Positions 1 to 11,068 of a stretch of DNA of 64,000 bases are shown here, piece after piece. Below the pieces are notes generated by a model. That model worked only from the letters and a program-made list of their open reading frames with translations, ran no database searches and had not been told where the DNA came from. The stretch is from Hemileia vastatrix (Eukaryota > Basidiomycota > Pucciniomycetes > Pucciniales > Zaghouaniaceae), in NCBI GenBank assembly GCA_030280995.1, contig JASXTE010000002.1, forward strand, positions 32,006,683 to 32,070,682, written 5' to 3'. The translations under genes and the position numbers were made by a program. How positions within the stretch are numbered: the first letter of the stretch is position 1; every line of letters starts with the position of its first letter.

Positions 1-303
1 AATTAAATTAATTATTTGTTTCAATTAAATTAATTACTGAAAGTATTTAAAACAATTAATTAATTTCTCTTTATAACTGACTTAAATGGATTACATAAAT
101 CTTGGCGTTAAAATAATTCTAGTTGTTTTAATTAAAACCTTTACATATTATTATAATACTTTTTTAGGATATTTTTTCTCAAAATTCTCATGGCCTCATA
201 CTTATTTATTTATTCATTTAATTAAATACTTGTTTGGAGCTTTAAGACAGTAAAACTATTAACTTATTCACAGGTTTAATTTGTTGTTTCATTTATCCCC
301 TCA
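1..303. other. AT-rich flank, no gene seen
   Basis: The stretch is dominated by A/T with TAATTAATT-like runs and holds no reading frame, terminal repeat or RNA gene that I can support. It ends at the solo LTR. Confidence 0.6.
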
Positions 304-307
304 ACGT

Positions 308-1402
308 TGTGGTCTTCCAACATTGGCAGGGGCCTTTGTTGTGTGATTTGGCGCTGTTTGTGCATGTCTTAATTGACATCTGTTAAGGAATTGGGTATTT
401 TTCTGGTTTTATTCCGTGGATATTGGGTCTGCAGGTATGTGGGTACTATCATTGGATAGCGCTGGTTTTTCCCTATATTTTATGTCTTGAGGACACTTTT
501 TTATATTCTAAGTTTTAAGGGGTCCTTTCCTCATTTTTCATTTATAAAAGATTGCTGTTTAATTTTGTTTTTTCGTGTTTTAGGTCTAACCTTAAGTCTT
601 AGGGTTAAGTGCTTAGTACCATTGGATAGAGCTAATTTTTCTCTATATTTCATGTCTCAATGTTGTTATAGTGAAATTCTGTGTTTTAAAGGTTTTAGTA
701 GTTGTAGCTAATTTTTCTAAGTAGATTAGTGGTTTTTATTGGTTTTCTGGCTTCAGGGAGGCCAGGCCGCTTCAGGCGGCATCTCCGACGTCTGGTGGCC
801 CGCCCGCCTCTGTTTTAGGAGGTTGGAGAGCGCTTCTGGAGGGTTTTTTATGCAATTTGGCGGGTACAGGCGCCAGATTGGTGGGTGCGCATGGGCTCTT
901 AGATAGTGGTCTGTGTGTAAATAGTTAATAAGACAGTTTGGGGCAACCTTAATCATCATACAACCATCCGGAGGTGATATCATTGTTCCTCACTCAGTTT
1001 TCACTGCTTTCTGGCCACAATTAAATGTGTTTGTGGCAAGTGAGTTCTTCATTTAACTTAACTTTGGCAACTGTTTTCTCTGCTATAGTCTTGCAAGCTA
1101 TACCAAGTATTATTGCTGTCTCTGGTGTAAATTTTCAGCCTACATCAAGTATCTTTGCTGTCTCTGGTGTGGACTTTGTTCTACATTTCAGTTCTTTGGT
1201 CTTGTAGTCTATCTGGGGACTACTTTCTTGGCTCATCAAGCAGTCAAGTGTGTTTAAAAGGGGGATTTAGCGAAACAGGAACCAACTTACTTTAGCAAGT
1301 AAATATCACTCTATTTTTCTAAAGGGACAGGGGATTTTCTCTCTGGTTTTTCTCCAACTCCCTTGGTCAAGACCTTTAGCTAGTACTATAGGATTGTCTA
1401 CA
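308..1402 (+). repeat. Solo LTR (about 1.1 kb)
   Basis: The segment begins TGTGGTC and ends GTCTACA, giving TG...CA ends. It aligns along its whole length with the reverse complement of 39639-40719, which is followed by a primer-binding site and gag and is therefore a genuine 5' LTR. Shared landmarks include the start TGTGGTCTTC, the block around CATCCGGAGGTGATATCATT, and the end GGATTGTCTACA. ACGT flanks both sides (304-307 and 1403-1406; AACGT if one terminal A is shared), as expected for a target duplication. No internal element sequence follows, so this is a solo LTR left by LTR-LTR recombination. Short ORFs inside it are not believed to be genes. Confidence 0.8.
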
Positions 1403-1406
1403 ACGT

Positions 1407-1878
1407 GTAGGTTTTAATCAAATTCTTTTGGTCTTTTTGTTTCACATACTATTACTTTTGTATATACATTGGAAGCGCCTCAGAAGTATCCTTGCCTATA
1501 AAAGGATCTGGTAATTTCTCTTTGCGTATTTTCACTTATTTTACACTCATAATTTATTATATTTTAAATATAATAGAAATTATTATTATTTTTTTTAGTG
1601 CTTCAGTCCTAATCTAATTTTTAAATAATACTAAGGTTTACATAAGTCTATTAATAAAAATAATTGATTTCCACGCATTGAGATATAACTTATTAGAAAT
1701 ATTAGATATACTTTAAATCTACTGTAGTGTCATTACTTATAAAGTGTTGTTGTCTTCCTCTTCATAAACACAATTACATTCACTTTTCATTTACTATTAC
1801 AAAATTCTTCTTTATTTTGATCTTCCACCTCTTCTTTGGTACTTTTTTTCCTCCATCTTCTAGATGACCCGCAGAAAA
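1407..1878. other. AT-rich stretch, possible remnant of element 2 5' LTR
   Basis: This lies directly upstream of the leader of element 2, so it should contain the end of that element's 5' LTR. I could not align it with the 3' LTR that starts at 17060, and no gene is visible. Confidence 0.3.
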
Positions 1879-2299
1879 TTGGGGGCCTTTCCAAATGACA
1901 ACAACGATACACCCTTTTGAAAAAAACGACACTGCGCATGGACCACCTAAGCAAAAAAGCAAAATTTTTCTGGGCCTGTGTTTCAAACTTGGGTTCAAAC
2001 CTACAGGTTTATAATATATTAAATAATATATACTTTTGAAGTAATTTCTCAATCACAATAGTAAGTTAACCTTTGCACCTCTCACTTATATTATTAAATT
2101 TTTATTTCAATAACAGTGATTGTGGCTTAATTGCTGACCACTGAGTGTAAGTGTTCAAAAAAATTTATTTTTATTTTTCCTAGTTGACCATAATAGAGTT
2201 ATATCTCTTAGTACTAGAAGATCATATAAAATATTTTAAATAAATTATTAATTTAATTTTATTAAAAAATTTTTTTGATTTAAATTGGTTGACCATAAT
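1879..2299 (+). mobile_element. 5' leader fragment of Ty3/gypsy element 2, upstream of the nested insertion
   Basis: Sequence from TTGGGGGCCTTTCC (1879) onward resembles the sense leader of element 1, which begins GTTGGGAACCTTTCC (10002 leftwards), so this is a primer-binding-site-like start. Further on, TTTCCTAGTTGACC near 2180 matches the sense leader of element 1 near 9640. The leader is cut at ATAAT (2295-2299) by element 1 and resumes at 10795. The assignment rests on similarity between the two elements; the LTR upstream is not recognisable. Confidence 0.6.
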
Positions 2300-3091
2300 T
2301 GTCAAGGGGTCTTTCAAGTCTTGAAGGTTTTTTCAAGGAGTTCCAATGGTGGTAACAACCGGATTTATGGGCTCAAAAATAATGTACGTATTTTCTTAAT
2401 CTTTTGATTTAATTACCCAAATAATATGAGGTGGTTTCAGATATTAGTATAATTTATATTTTAGAATTACATAGATTTAAATACTAATGTTATAAAACAT
2501 AGTAATAAAAGTTCTAATTTATATATTGTTAATTGGTAAAATAAGTAAGTAATGGAATGAATAAAAAACAACCAAAAGAGAGGCCTTATATAGGCAAAGG
2601 AGGGACAAAGCACAGTAATGAAATTCTAAAAACAGTAGTATGAGAGAGAGAGAAAAAGAATATTCAAGAAGGAGTATTTTTAAATAATAACGTTTTTCCA
2701 AAAAGAAGGCGTCAAAAAGAAATATTTACAGAGTATGTCAGAAATACATTAATTGATTTTAATATTTACTGTAAAAGTCAATTCTAAATAAGAAATTTGA
2801 ATTTTATATATATATATTTTTTTATTTGAATATTAAAATTTTATTTTAATTTAAAATATATTTTTTAATATAAATTTTTATTTCTTCCAACCTGTCAATG
2901 AGCACGGTGTTAGAGAATAAAAATATAAGGAACATTTTTACATTTAATTTTACCATTCTGTAATTAGTTAATTTATTATAGATAATTTTAATGTAAATAA
3001 TTTATAATTAAATAATTAAAATAATAAGGCTTGGCTTCATCCTGTAAATAATTAATTATTTTACTGGGTAAGTCTAGTAGCCTGGCTGACA
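2300..3091 (-). repeat. 3' LTR of element 1
   Basis: On the plus strand it runs from TGTCAAGGGGTC to GGCTGACA, so in element sense it is TGTCAGCC...CCCCTTGACA with TG...CA ends. It has the same length as its partner at 10003-10794. A TATATAGGCAAAGG stretch near 2590 and a GAGAGAGA run near 2645 are shared by both copies. Confidence 0.9.
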
Positions 3092-3103
3092 CTCCCTCAC
3101 TCT
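3092..3103 (-). other. Polypurine tract of element 1
   Basis: AGAGTGAGGGAG on the minus strand abuts the 3' LTR start TGTCAGCC. The identical tract precedes the 3' LTR of element 2 at 17048-17059, which supports its role as the plus-strand primer site. Confidence 0.8.
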
Positions 3104-3124
3104 AAAAAAAACAATAAAAAAATG

Positions 3125-3312
3125 CTATGATTTTTTCTTTTTATATTTCTTTAACAGAGTAAGAATATTAGATATCTCCTTCCCAAGTATCCAATAATCA
3201 TATTCAGAAGATTTATTCTTGAATCTTAAAAATTATTCTGTACCTTTTTCAGCAGTAACTATTCTGTCATTTAGAATCTTATCAATATCTGCTGTCTCAG
3301 TGATTTCATTAG
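3125..3312 (-). pseudogene. Chromodomain-like C-terminal tail of element 1 pol
   Basis: The minus-strand translation gives a tail with a DIDKILNDRIV start, an aromatic-rich middle and a lysine-rich end. It aligns with the intact-frame tail of element 2 (16866-17027). The spacing of hydrophobic and aromatic residues fits a degenerate chromodomain fused behind integrase, as in chromoviruses, where it targets integration to modified chromatin. One stop interrupts it. The domain call is inference from pattern, and the aromatic cage cannot be verified by eye. Confidence 0.5.
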
Positions 3313-3364
3313 GGGTCTTTTTTGGTCTCCCCCTCCTTTTGGGAAATAAATCACTATTGGATGT

Positions 3365-4520
3365 CTAAGGTTTCAAAAGAGATATTGAAAAAACAGGATA
3401 TTTTCTGTCATATTGAGAATACAAAATAACTTCAACTGCGTTATGACCAACCATTATTCTTACAAGAAATGGACCAAAAAGTAACACTTTCAATTTGTTA
3501 TTACCTTGTAAATTGAAGTGGACTGTAGAAATAAACACCTCATCACCCCTTTTTAAAAGTGTATTCTTAATGGTATTTGTCCTATCTTTTCTTCTCATAT
3601 TCAAATGATTTTTTTATACATTTTTTAGCATATCTTCTAAAAAGTTGTTGCATTTGAAGAAAAGATTTTAAACCAGGATGTAAGTCCAATTTAGGTATTT
3701 TATTGTTGAGAATTTGGGCAGGAGTATTTGGAACATATCCAAGCCAGAGCTCAAAAGGCTTTCTTTGAGTAACAGATTGAACAGTGCTATTATAAGAAAA
3801 TTCCAAACCAGACAGTAAGGTTACCCAATTATGAGTGAATCTGTCATTGTCTTTATACTCAAAGCCAAAGGCACAGTACCTTCTTATCATGTCCTCTAGA
3901 GTATGAATCATTCTTTCAGCTAATCCATCAGTCTGAGGGTGATGGGCAGTAGATAGTTTCAGATCACAACCAAAAACATCCATCAGAGACATCCAAAATT
4001 CAGAAGTAAATTTAGGGTCTCTGTCAGAGATTATGGATTTAGGAAAACCAGCAGTATTAAACATATGATACCACCATAAGAAAGCTATTTCCTTAGTGGA
4101 AACATCCTTGTGAGTAGGGATAAATTTACACATTTTGGTGAATCTGTCCACAATAACCAAACAAGAGTTATAACTGTCTTTTCCAGCAATAGGTAATGCT
4201 GTTACAAAATCCATGTTTATTATCTGTCATGGTGCATCAGGAGGTTCAATATGTTGCTTTAATCCAGCTCTCTTCCCAGGCAATCTTTTTGATTTTTGGC
4301 AAGAATCACAAGATTCAACATATAATTTGGTGTCTTCAGACATATTAACCCACAAAGCAGTGTTTTTAATTCTGATCATTGTTTTTCAAGGTCGAAATGT
4401 CCAGCTAATATGTCATCATGACAAATTTTCAAGATGATTTCTTTCATAGAAGGAGGAATAAAAATGACATTACTCAAATTTCTTCTATAATATAGATATC
4501 CTTCATCAATTGAAAATTTA
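3365..4520 (-). pseudogene. Integrase of element 1, frameshifted
   Basis: The retroviral-type integrase joins cDNA to chromosomal DNA. Upstream parts retain an HHCC zinc-binding pattern (CHDDILAGHF, then SCDSCQKSK) in a damaged frame. The core frame 3582-4214 has MDFVTALP with the first catalytic Asp, SDRDPKF with the second, and HPQTDGLAERMIHTLED around the third acidic position. The last part (3365-3604) holds the barrel-like segment with a PISLLKP motif typical of Ty3/gypsy. Indels separate the pieces. The neighbours are RNase H upstream and the chromodomain-like tail downstream. Confidence 0.85.
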
Positions 4521-4670
4521 CCTTTTTCTAATGCTTTCTGGTACTTTGGTGGAAGGGTTTTAATTAATGCTTGTATTGAAGCATTCTTTGGATCATTTAA
4601 TATGGTGCATATCTTTTTAAGTCAGTGTCCTAATCATATGAATGCAGAATAAGCTGTAATTACTCTTCCT

Positions 4671-6139
4671 CTATACAACCACATATATCCCATGAATATA
4701 AATAATTTCATCCTCACGATGATAAGCAGGATTAGAGTCATCATTTGGTAAAGGTAACCTTGACAACATATCCACATATGAGTGAACAAAACCAGCCCTA
4801 TGAATAATTTTCATTCCCTCTCTGTATTCCTGAACAGCTAACTTGGATCTGAACATATGTCTGTTAGGTGTTTTCAAGTTTAAAAGGGATTTAACTGCAC
4901 TGCAGTCAGTGACAAGTATAAATTTCAGGTCATCTATTTAATAATGTAGCTTTTCTAAAGCCCACACTACAGCTAAACATTTAAGCTGAATGGCACCATA
5001 TTTCAATTCACTATTTCTCAAGGGTCTTGAAATATAATAAATTACTACTTTTGATACTTCATCATTCATCACTTGATTTTGATGGAGGGCAGCACCAAGA
5101 CTAAAAAAACTGGCATCAGTGTACAAAACAAATGGTTTATTAAAGTCAGGTAAAGTAAGAATTGGTGCTGACATCAAACAGTGTTTCATAGTGTCAAAAG
5201 ATCTCTGTCTTTCACTATTTAGACAAAAGCAACATCCTTTCTAGTCAGTTGGGTAAGGGGTAAAGCTATGACTTGGTAATTTTTAATATACTGTCTATAG
5301 TATCCACACATTCCCAAAAAAATCTGGAGCTCTCTAACCATGGTAGGAGCCTTCACCTGCTGTATGGATGCCACTTTATTTTGGTCAACACATATCTGTA
5401 ACCCTGAAACAACATGACCCAGCACTTTTAAGGAATGAAAACCAAATTTACATTTCTTCAAAGCAAGTCTCATATTTATTTCATCCATTTTGAGGAACAC
5501 TTTACATAGATGGTTAAGATGGTCCTAAAATATTTTTGAGAATATAATGATATCATCAATATAAACCATCAGCCACCCTTCAATTATCTCTTGATGGAAT
5601 GTGTTATCCATAACTTTTTGAAAAACTGAAGGGGCATTTTTAGGGCCAAATGGCATCCTAACATACTTATAAATACCCATATGAGTAGCAATCATCAGAA
5701 GATTCTATGAATTCTTCTCAACAGGTACCTGGTGTTATCCCTTGTTACCATCCAAGCAGCTTATATATTTAGAACCTTGTATAGTAGCATGTATAGAGCT
5801 AATTCTAGGTAAAGGGTAGATATAATCAACAGTATAAGTATTTAATGCTCTGTAATCACCACATAACCTGGATTTATCTTTCTCATAAGAAATTAGGACA
5901 GGTGAGATAACACAATATTTAGATGTTTCAACTACCTTTTCAATAATATTAATTTTCAAAAGGGTAGAGATATTATCCTCAATATCTTTTCTCTTTGTGG
6001 GAGAAGAAGGGTAAGGCTTCTTCTTCAAACTAGGTGGTTTTTCAGTTAATGGACAAGATAATGAGAGTTTCATTTCTTTCTTAACTAATCCTTGTTCATG
6101 TGACCCATCAGCAAAGGCCATAGGAAAATATTTTATCAA
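4671..6139 (-). pseudogene. Reverse transcriptase and RNase H of element 1, broken
   Basis: This would copy element RNA into cDNA. The first frame (5735-6139) has the fingers region with PVLISYEKDKSRLCGDYRALN and a LDGNKG motif. The catalytic box reads MVYIDDII on the minus strand near 5560, so the YxDD site is still present although the frame around it is damaged. 5219-5500 carries the thumb/connection (LGMCGYYRQYI, LTRKD). 4938-5189 carries RNase H with YTDAS, and 4671-4877 the tether with LSRLPLP. At least four frame breaks are visible. Element 2 lacks the YIDD block, so this copy is the only source of it within the pair. Confidence 0.85.
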
Positions 6140-6238
6140 TTTAATGATGGAATCTTTTTCCTCACCAGAAATTTGTTCTCAAAAAGAAGCATTGTCAATT
6201 TTAGACATAAGAGCATGCATTTCCTTTGTTGAACTTCA

Positions 6239-6965
6239 CTAATATTGAATCACAGAATTACATGTGTTCGATTCTGGTTTTAACAATTTTTTGGGGGAGG
6301 AGATCATAAATTTTCTCTTCTGATTTATCCCCATTGTGAAGCATTGGTTTGAAGGATATAATTTTATGCCACATTTGGTTAAAATGTCATTTCTTATAAT
6401 AAAACAACTTATTAAGTTATCATTTTTCATGACAAAAAAATCACAAATAGCACTTACAAAACCATGGTTATATTTAAAAAACAATGTGGCTTTGTATTTA
6501 CCAATGGGGGCAAAACAGAGCCATAACCTCTCCATTTTTCAGAAATGATAGGCATCAGTTTTAATTTATAGTCTTGATCCACTGAAGCTAGTGCCTTTTC
6601 AGATACTACACTTCCTCCAACTCCAGAATCCAGAATAACTTCAATGCTGGTTCCATTGATCAAGACTGGTGCTTTGAGAGGGGCAATAACAATTGAGCTA
6701 TCCTCAAAGTTCCTTATAATCTCAGCATCCTCAACTGTAGATAAATCATTATTATCAATATCAATAGTATTTAAATAATGAATATCATCTTCCAGCATCA
6801 AGATTTCTTGTTGAGATTCATATGAAATATTGCTGGCACAATCACTTGAAGTATCATCCAGTGCTATTGTGTCATCAGCCTGCTCCTCAGTTTGTTCAAC
6901 AAGATTTATCCTCTTGTCACAAACATGGCCCTTCTTCCAAGGCTTTTTACACTTGAAGAAAGTGT
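6239..6965 (-). pseudogene. Zinc-knuckle and aspartic protease region of element 1
   Basis: The protease frame (6454-6801) contains VILDSGVGGSVVSEKA, the D-S/T-G active-site loop of retropepsins, with Val where Ala is usual. Just upstream (about 6915-6960) lies the nucleocapsid-like motif FFKCKKPWKKGHVC. In element 2 the same place reads CFKCNTPWQKGHIC, so the first zinc-binding Cys is Phe here. A second frame (6239-6535) continues the protease C-terminal part. The knuckle would bind element RNA and the protease would cut the polyprotein. Both are damaged here. Confidence 0.75.
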
Positions 6966-7079
6966 TTGTTGCATAATTTTTTGATGCAAAAGGGGCAGAA
7001 TGTTTACCAACCTTTTCCCGAGGTTTCTGTTGGTAAGTGGAGGGTTTCTCTAAAGGGATCCTAGGAACGAAACTTCTGG

Positions 7080-9157
7080 CATCATACTTGTTGTTTAGAA
7101 GGATCTCATTTCAAGTATTAATGAAAGAAGAAGGTTCTCAGGAGAACTCAGTCCTAGCCACTATCAAGTCTCTCAAAGACATTGTTAATCTATAAAAGAT
7201 CCTGTCCTTCCATAGCTCAAACTCCATATTTTGGTCCATTGCCCTCAAGATTTTACAAGTTTCATTAAGAGCACAATAGGTTTATCAGTAGAAGAGCTAT
7301 ATCTAGTTTCCTCATACTTCCTTTGTTGAGCCATCCTAAACTTGGAGCCACCAAATTGTGCTTTAATCAATTTTTCCTAATATTTCCATGAGTAGTCATT
7401 CCTATCTAGGAGAACAGATTCATATCACATTATGGATACATTAATAAACAAAGAAATTAACTTAGACAAAACTTCCTCATCTGGGAGTTTGTAAGAATTT
7501 TTTAAATTATCAATTCTGCAAAAAAATTTCTTCCATTCAGAAAAAGAATCACCATCAAATGTTGGGTGCTGGTCAATTTTTGGACAATTCTTTTGATTTG
7601 GAGGAGCCTCCTTAGTATTAGCTTGTTTCTGAGTAAGAAGAAGCTGTAACTTCTCCAATTGTGCTGTAATCTCATTGTTTAATCCTTCTGTTGAAGATCC
7701 TGGTGCATGATCAATTTTTGATTGAAACTCAGTGGTATCAACAGGCATTTCTGAATCTAATTTTACTTGAGATGAACTAGCAACAGATAAACTTGGATCA
7801 TCCTGTACCATATGTTCCTTCAAAAAAGTTTCAGAATATTTTTTATCATTAAACAATGAATTTAATTTTTCTTCAATAGTTGTTTGTCTGGTTTTCACTC
7901 TTGGAAGACTAGATAAACTCTCATTGATTGTTGCAAAAGATAACTGTGTTTTATTTTGAAAAGATGAATAAAGATCACTTGATCTTTTCAGGTTCATCTT
8001 ATCTAACTCTAGCTCCTGGAAACAGGCAGACACAGTATCTTGTAGTTTAGACAAATCATTTTTGATATTTTGTCATAAAGCAACTTTCTTTTCATGAGTT
8101 TCTTTGTAACGAAACAAATCATCAGAAACTCTCTGTAACTCACTCCTTAATGCTTGATAACCTTTTTCAGTTAAGAAACTATTATATTTCTGAGTTAATT
8201 TCATGTTGTTCTTGATATGATTTTGTTTAGCAATAATATCACTCAAATATTCATCATTAATGTTTGCTACATCTGGAGTGTTTCTTTATAAAGAGACAGA
8301 GTAACTTTCCAGATTTTCATATAACTCAGGCTCAAGTGTTTCATCAATAATAGCCATATCAGGATTTATCATTGAAGTAGCAATTAAAACTAAGGGATTA
8401 GATACATTAGAATATTGAGCAATTTGTCTACTGTTCCCAGCCTCTACTGGTCTCACAGTCTCATCTCCTCTTCCATAATTACCTGAAGGAACTGAATAAG
8501 TTACAATAAATGCTACTTGAGATTCAATAGAGGGGCTTACCATGGCTTGGTAAAGACTTGGATGTGGTTTTTCTTTCTCCTACTTCCTCCTTGATAGGGA
8601 TGAGGATGTGTTGGATTGAACTGATTTTTTCTTGAATGACTTGCCTGAGGTATTGGTGCTGTTTCTGTTGGGATAGATAATACCACTGGGTGTTCAGCCA
8701 ATCCCACTGCCACTTTGAGACTTCCACCTTTTCTTGTTTCTGGGGGGCCAGTTAAGGAAGGGCTTTTGGAGGAGGAGTATTCTTCTTCTCTTGAAGAAAA
8801 GACTCTATGTTTCTTACCTTGTCTTCTAGACAGTCTATTCTTGACCTCAGATTGAGGTTTTCTGTCCTCAACCCCTTGATGTGAGTGGAGAGATTTTTTA
8901 CCTGCTGGTTTAAGGGCATCTTTTTTATCTTGAAGCCTTTGGGAAGCTCTTCTCGGGGGTTTATAAAAGGCTTTTGTTCTTGGGAGTTTGTCTCTACCAG
9001 AATCTCCACTTCCTCCATTTCCACATCCTGATTGATTCAATGATTTATTGATTTGAGCTAATTTAGTAGTTAAAGGAGAACTCACAGAAGTAGCCTCATC
9101 ATAATCAAAAAGATCCAGTTCATCTTCACATGCAGCAGAAAAACCTTGGTCAGTCAT
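7080..9157 (-). pseudogene. Gag region of element 1, split by frameshifts
   Basis: The sense frame opens with MTDQGFSAACEDELDLFDYD at 9157, then passes basic, Ser/Pro-rich sequence (8537-8900), a short frame 8286-8543, and a coiled-coil-like stretch followed by the capsid-like start WKKFFCRIDNLKNSYKLPD (7425-7600). This last block aligns with element 2 (WQHFVQRIDNLKNSYKLPD near 12800), identifying both as gag. Gag would form the virus-like particle. Several frame breaks make it non-functional. Overlapping short ORFs in other frames are shadows. Confidence 0.75.
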
Positions 9158-9982
9158 TGTTTTAAATCTAACCTGAAATAAGGGAAGGAAACAATAAGAT
9201 GAATTAGTTTTATTTTTGCTTTTTAAAAGAAAAATAATTATAAAAAGAATATAAAATTCTTCAGGACAAAAAGCAAATGAAAATAATAATCAGTTATTTA
9301 TTAATTCAAAATAATCTTATAACCAGGATTTAAAAGAAATCAACAGAAGAAATAAAAATAAATTTTAATTTAAGAAATTAATTTACGGTAATTATCAGGA
9401 TTTAAATCAACTGAAAGATATTTAATTACAAGGAATCAATGTCAGCTGAAATAATTTAATATAGTTTATTTTTTATTAATTATTAAAATTTTATTGTCAG
9501 GACAATTTGTCAACTGGGTCAAAAAAAGAAATTTTTTAATTTATCAGGACAAGGTCAACTGAAAATAATAATTAATTTTTAAAAAAAATTCTTTACTTCT
9601 AGGACTAAGAACACAATTGCTCTATCTTTGTCAACTAGGAAAATAAATATAAAAAAAATAAATTTAAATTTACCAGACACCTCTCCCTGTAAAATGAGCA
9701 AATTAATGCTGCTTACAGAGTGCTGAGTAAAAGTAAATATGTAGATTATGAAGAGTGAAAAGTGACCCAAGAATAGTAATCAATGATTACCACAAAATAT
9801 ATAACTATAGTTAATATATAAGCCTAAGTTTTGGAGCACGGTTTGATTCCCGTTTGCAGAAAAAAAAATAACTCACGTGATATATGACGTTCGTCGTTTT
9901 CGTTGTCCACTTGTCATTATAGGTACCTCGATGGAGATGGTCCCACGGTCTCCGGTCATCAAGATAACAATGCGCGGTCAAA
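9158..9982 (-). other. 5' leader of element 1
   Basis: This is the AT-rich region between the primer site and gag, with several CAACTG/CAGTTGAC repeats in sense. No gene is seen. Parts align with the leader fragment of element 2 (1879-2299). Confidence 0.6.
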
Positions 9983-10002
9983 GATTTGGAAAGGTTCCCA
10001 AC
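9983..10002 (-). other. Candidate primer-binding site of element 1
   Basis: Immediately after the 5' LTR the sense strand reads GTTGGGAACCTTTCC. The same motif in altered form (TTGGGGGCCTTTCC) marks the leader start of element 2. Which tRNA or self-primer it pairs with is not determined. Confidence 0.5.
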
Positions 10003-10794
10003 TGTCAAGGGGTCTTTCAAGTCTAGAACGTTTTTTCAAGGAGGTCCAATGGTGGTTACAATGGGATTTATGGGCTCAAATATAATGTATGTATTTTCTT
10101 AATCTTTTGATTAAATTACCCAAATAATAAGAGGTGGTTTCAGATAATAGTATAATTTATATATTAGAATTACATAGATGTAAATACTTATGTTATAAAA
10201 TATAGTAATAAAAGTTCTAATTTATATATTGTTAATTGGTAAAATAAGTAAGTAATGGAATGAATGAAAAAAACCAAAAGAGAGGCCTTATATAGGCAAA
10301 GGAAGGACAAAGCACGGCAATGAAATTCTAAAAACAGTAGTATGAGAGAGAGAGAGAAAAAGAATATTACAGAAGGAGTATTTTCAAATAATAAAGTTGT
10401 TCTAAAAAGAAGGCGTCAAAAAGAAATATTTACAGAGTTTGTCAGAAATACATTAATTTATTTAATATTTACTTTAGAAGTCAATTCTAAATAAGATATT
10501 TGAATTTTATATATATATTTATTTTCATTTGAATATTAAAATTTTATTTTAATTTAAAATCTATTTTTTAATATAAATTTTTACTTCTTCCAACCTGTCA
10601 ATGAGCACAGTGTTAGAGAATAAAAATATAATGGACATTTTTATATTTAATTTTACCGTTCTGTAATTAGTTAATTTATTATAGGTAATTTTAATGAAAC
10701 TAATTTATAATTAAATAATTAAAATTATAAGGCGTGGCTTCATCCAGTAAATAATTAATTATTTTACTGGGTAAGTCTAGTAGCCTGGCTGACA
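10003..10794 (-). repeat. 5' LTR of element 1
   Basis: It matches the LTR at 2300-3091 throughout, with the same ends and the same 792-bp length. It is followed on the right by the ATAAT target duplication. Confidence 0.9.
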
Positions 10795-11068
10795 ATAATA
10801 GTACTCAGTACTTAGTCCCAATATTACCAAGATATTTTTTTTGGTATCAATTATCTTGATTGAATTATTAAAACTATTGTTGGTTTAGTCCCTTAATAAT
10901 AATTGAAATTCTTAATAATACCAATTGTAATTACATATTTTTGTAATACATTTTTTATTGTTAATTATTTAATTTAATTTTTTTTTCAATAAATATTTTT
11001 TTAAAATTTTTTTATTAAAATATAAATTTGAATAATTAAATAACATTTGAATTTTTATTCATAGTTCT

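Larger units (their letters stand above)
2300..10794 (-). mobile_element. Element 1: full-length but broken Ty3/gypsy retrotransposon with target duplication
   Basis: Two 792-bp direct LTRs (2300-3091 and 10003-10794) bound the unit, which is flanked by ATAAT on both sides (2295-2299 and 10795-10799). Reading on the minus strand, the order is 5' LTR, primer-binding-site-like sequence, gag with zinc knuckle, protease, reverse transcriptase, RNase H, integrase, chromodomain-like tail, polypurine tract and 3' LTR, the Ty3/gypsy order. Coding is split among frames by many stops and indels, so this copy cannot make a working polyprotein. The first 230 nt of the LTRs show roughly 15 mismatches by eye, so it is not recent. 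It is inserted in element 2. Confidence 0.9.

Noticed and set aside
487..1207. Short plus-strand ORFs (74 and 60 aa)
   Set aside because: They lie wholly within the solo LTR and are hydrophobic by base composition, with no domain.
1780..2052. 90-aa minus-strand ORF
   Set aside because: Falls in the leader region of element 2 on the opposite strand and has no recognisable motif.
9840..9865. tRNA-like B-box (GGTTTGATTCCCG)
   Set aside because: No A-box, acceptor stem or cloverleaf around it. It lies in the leader of element 1 and is probably chance.
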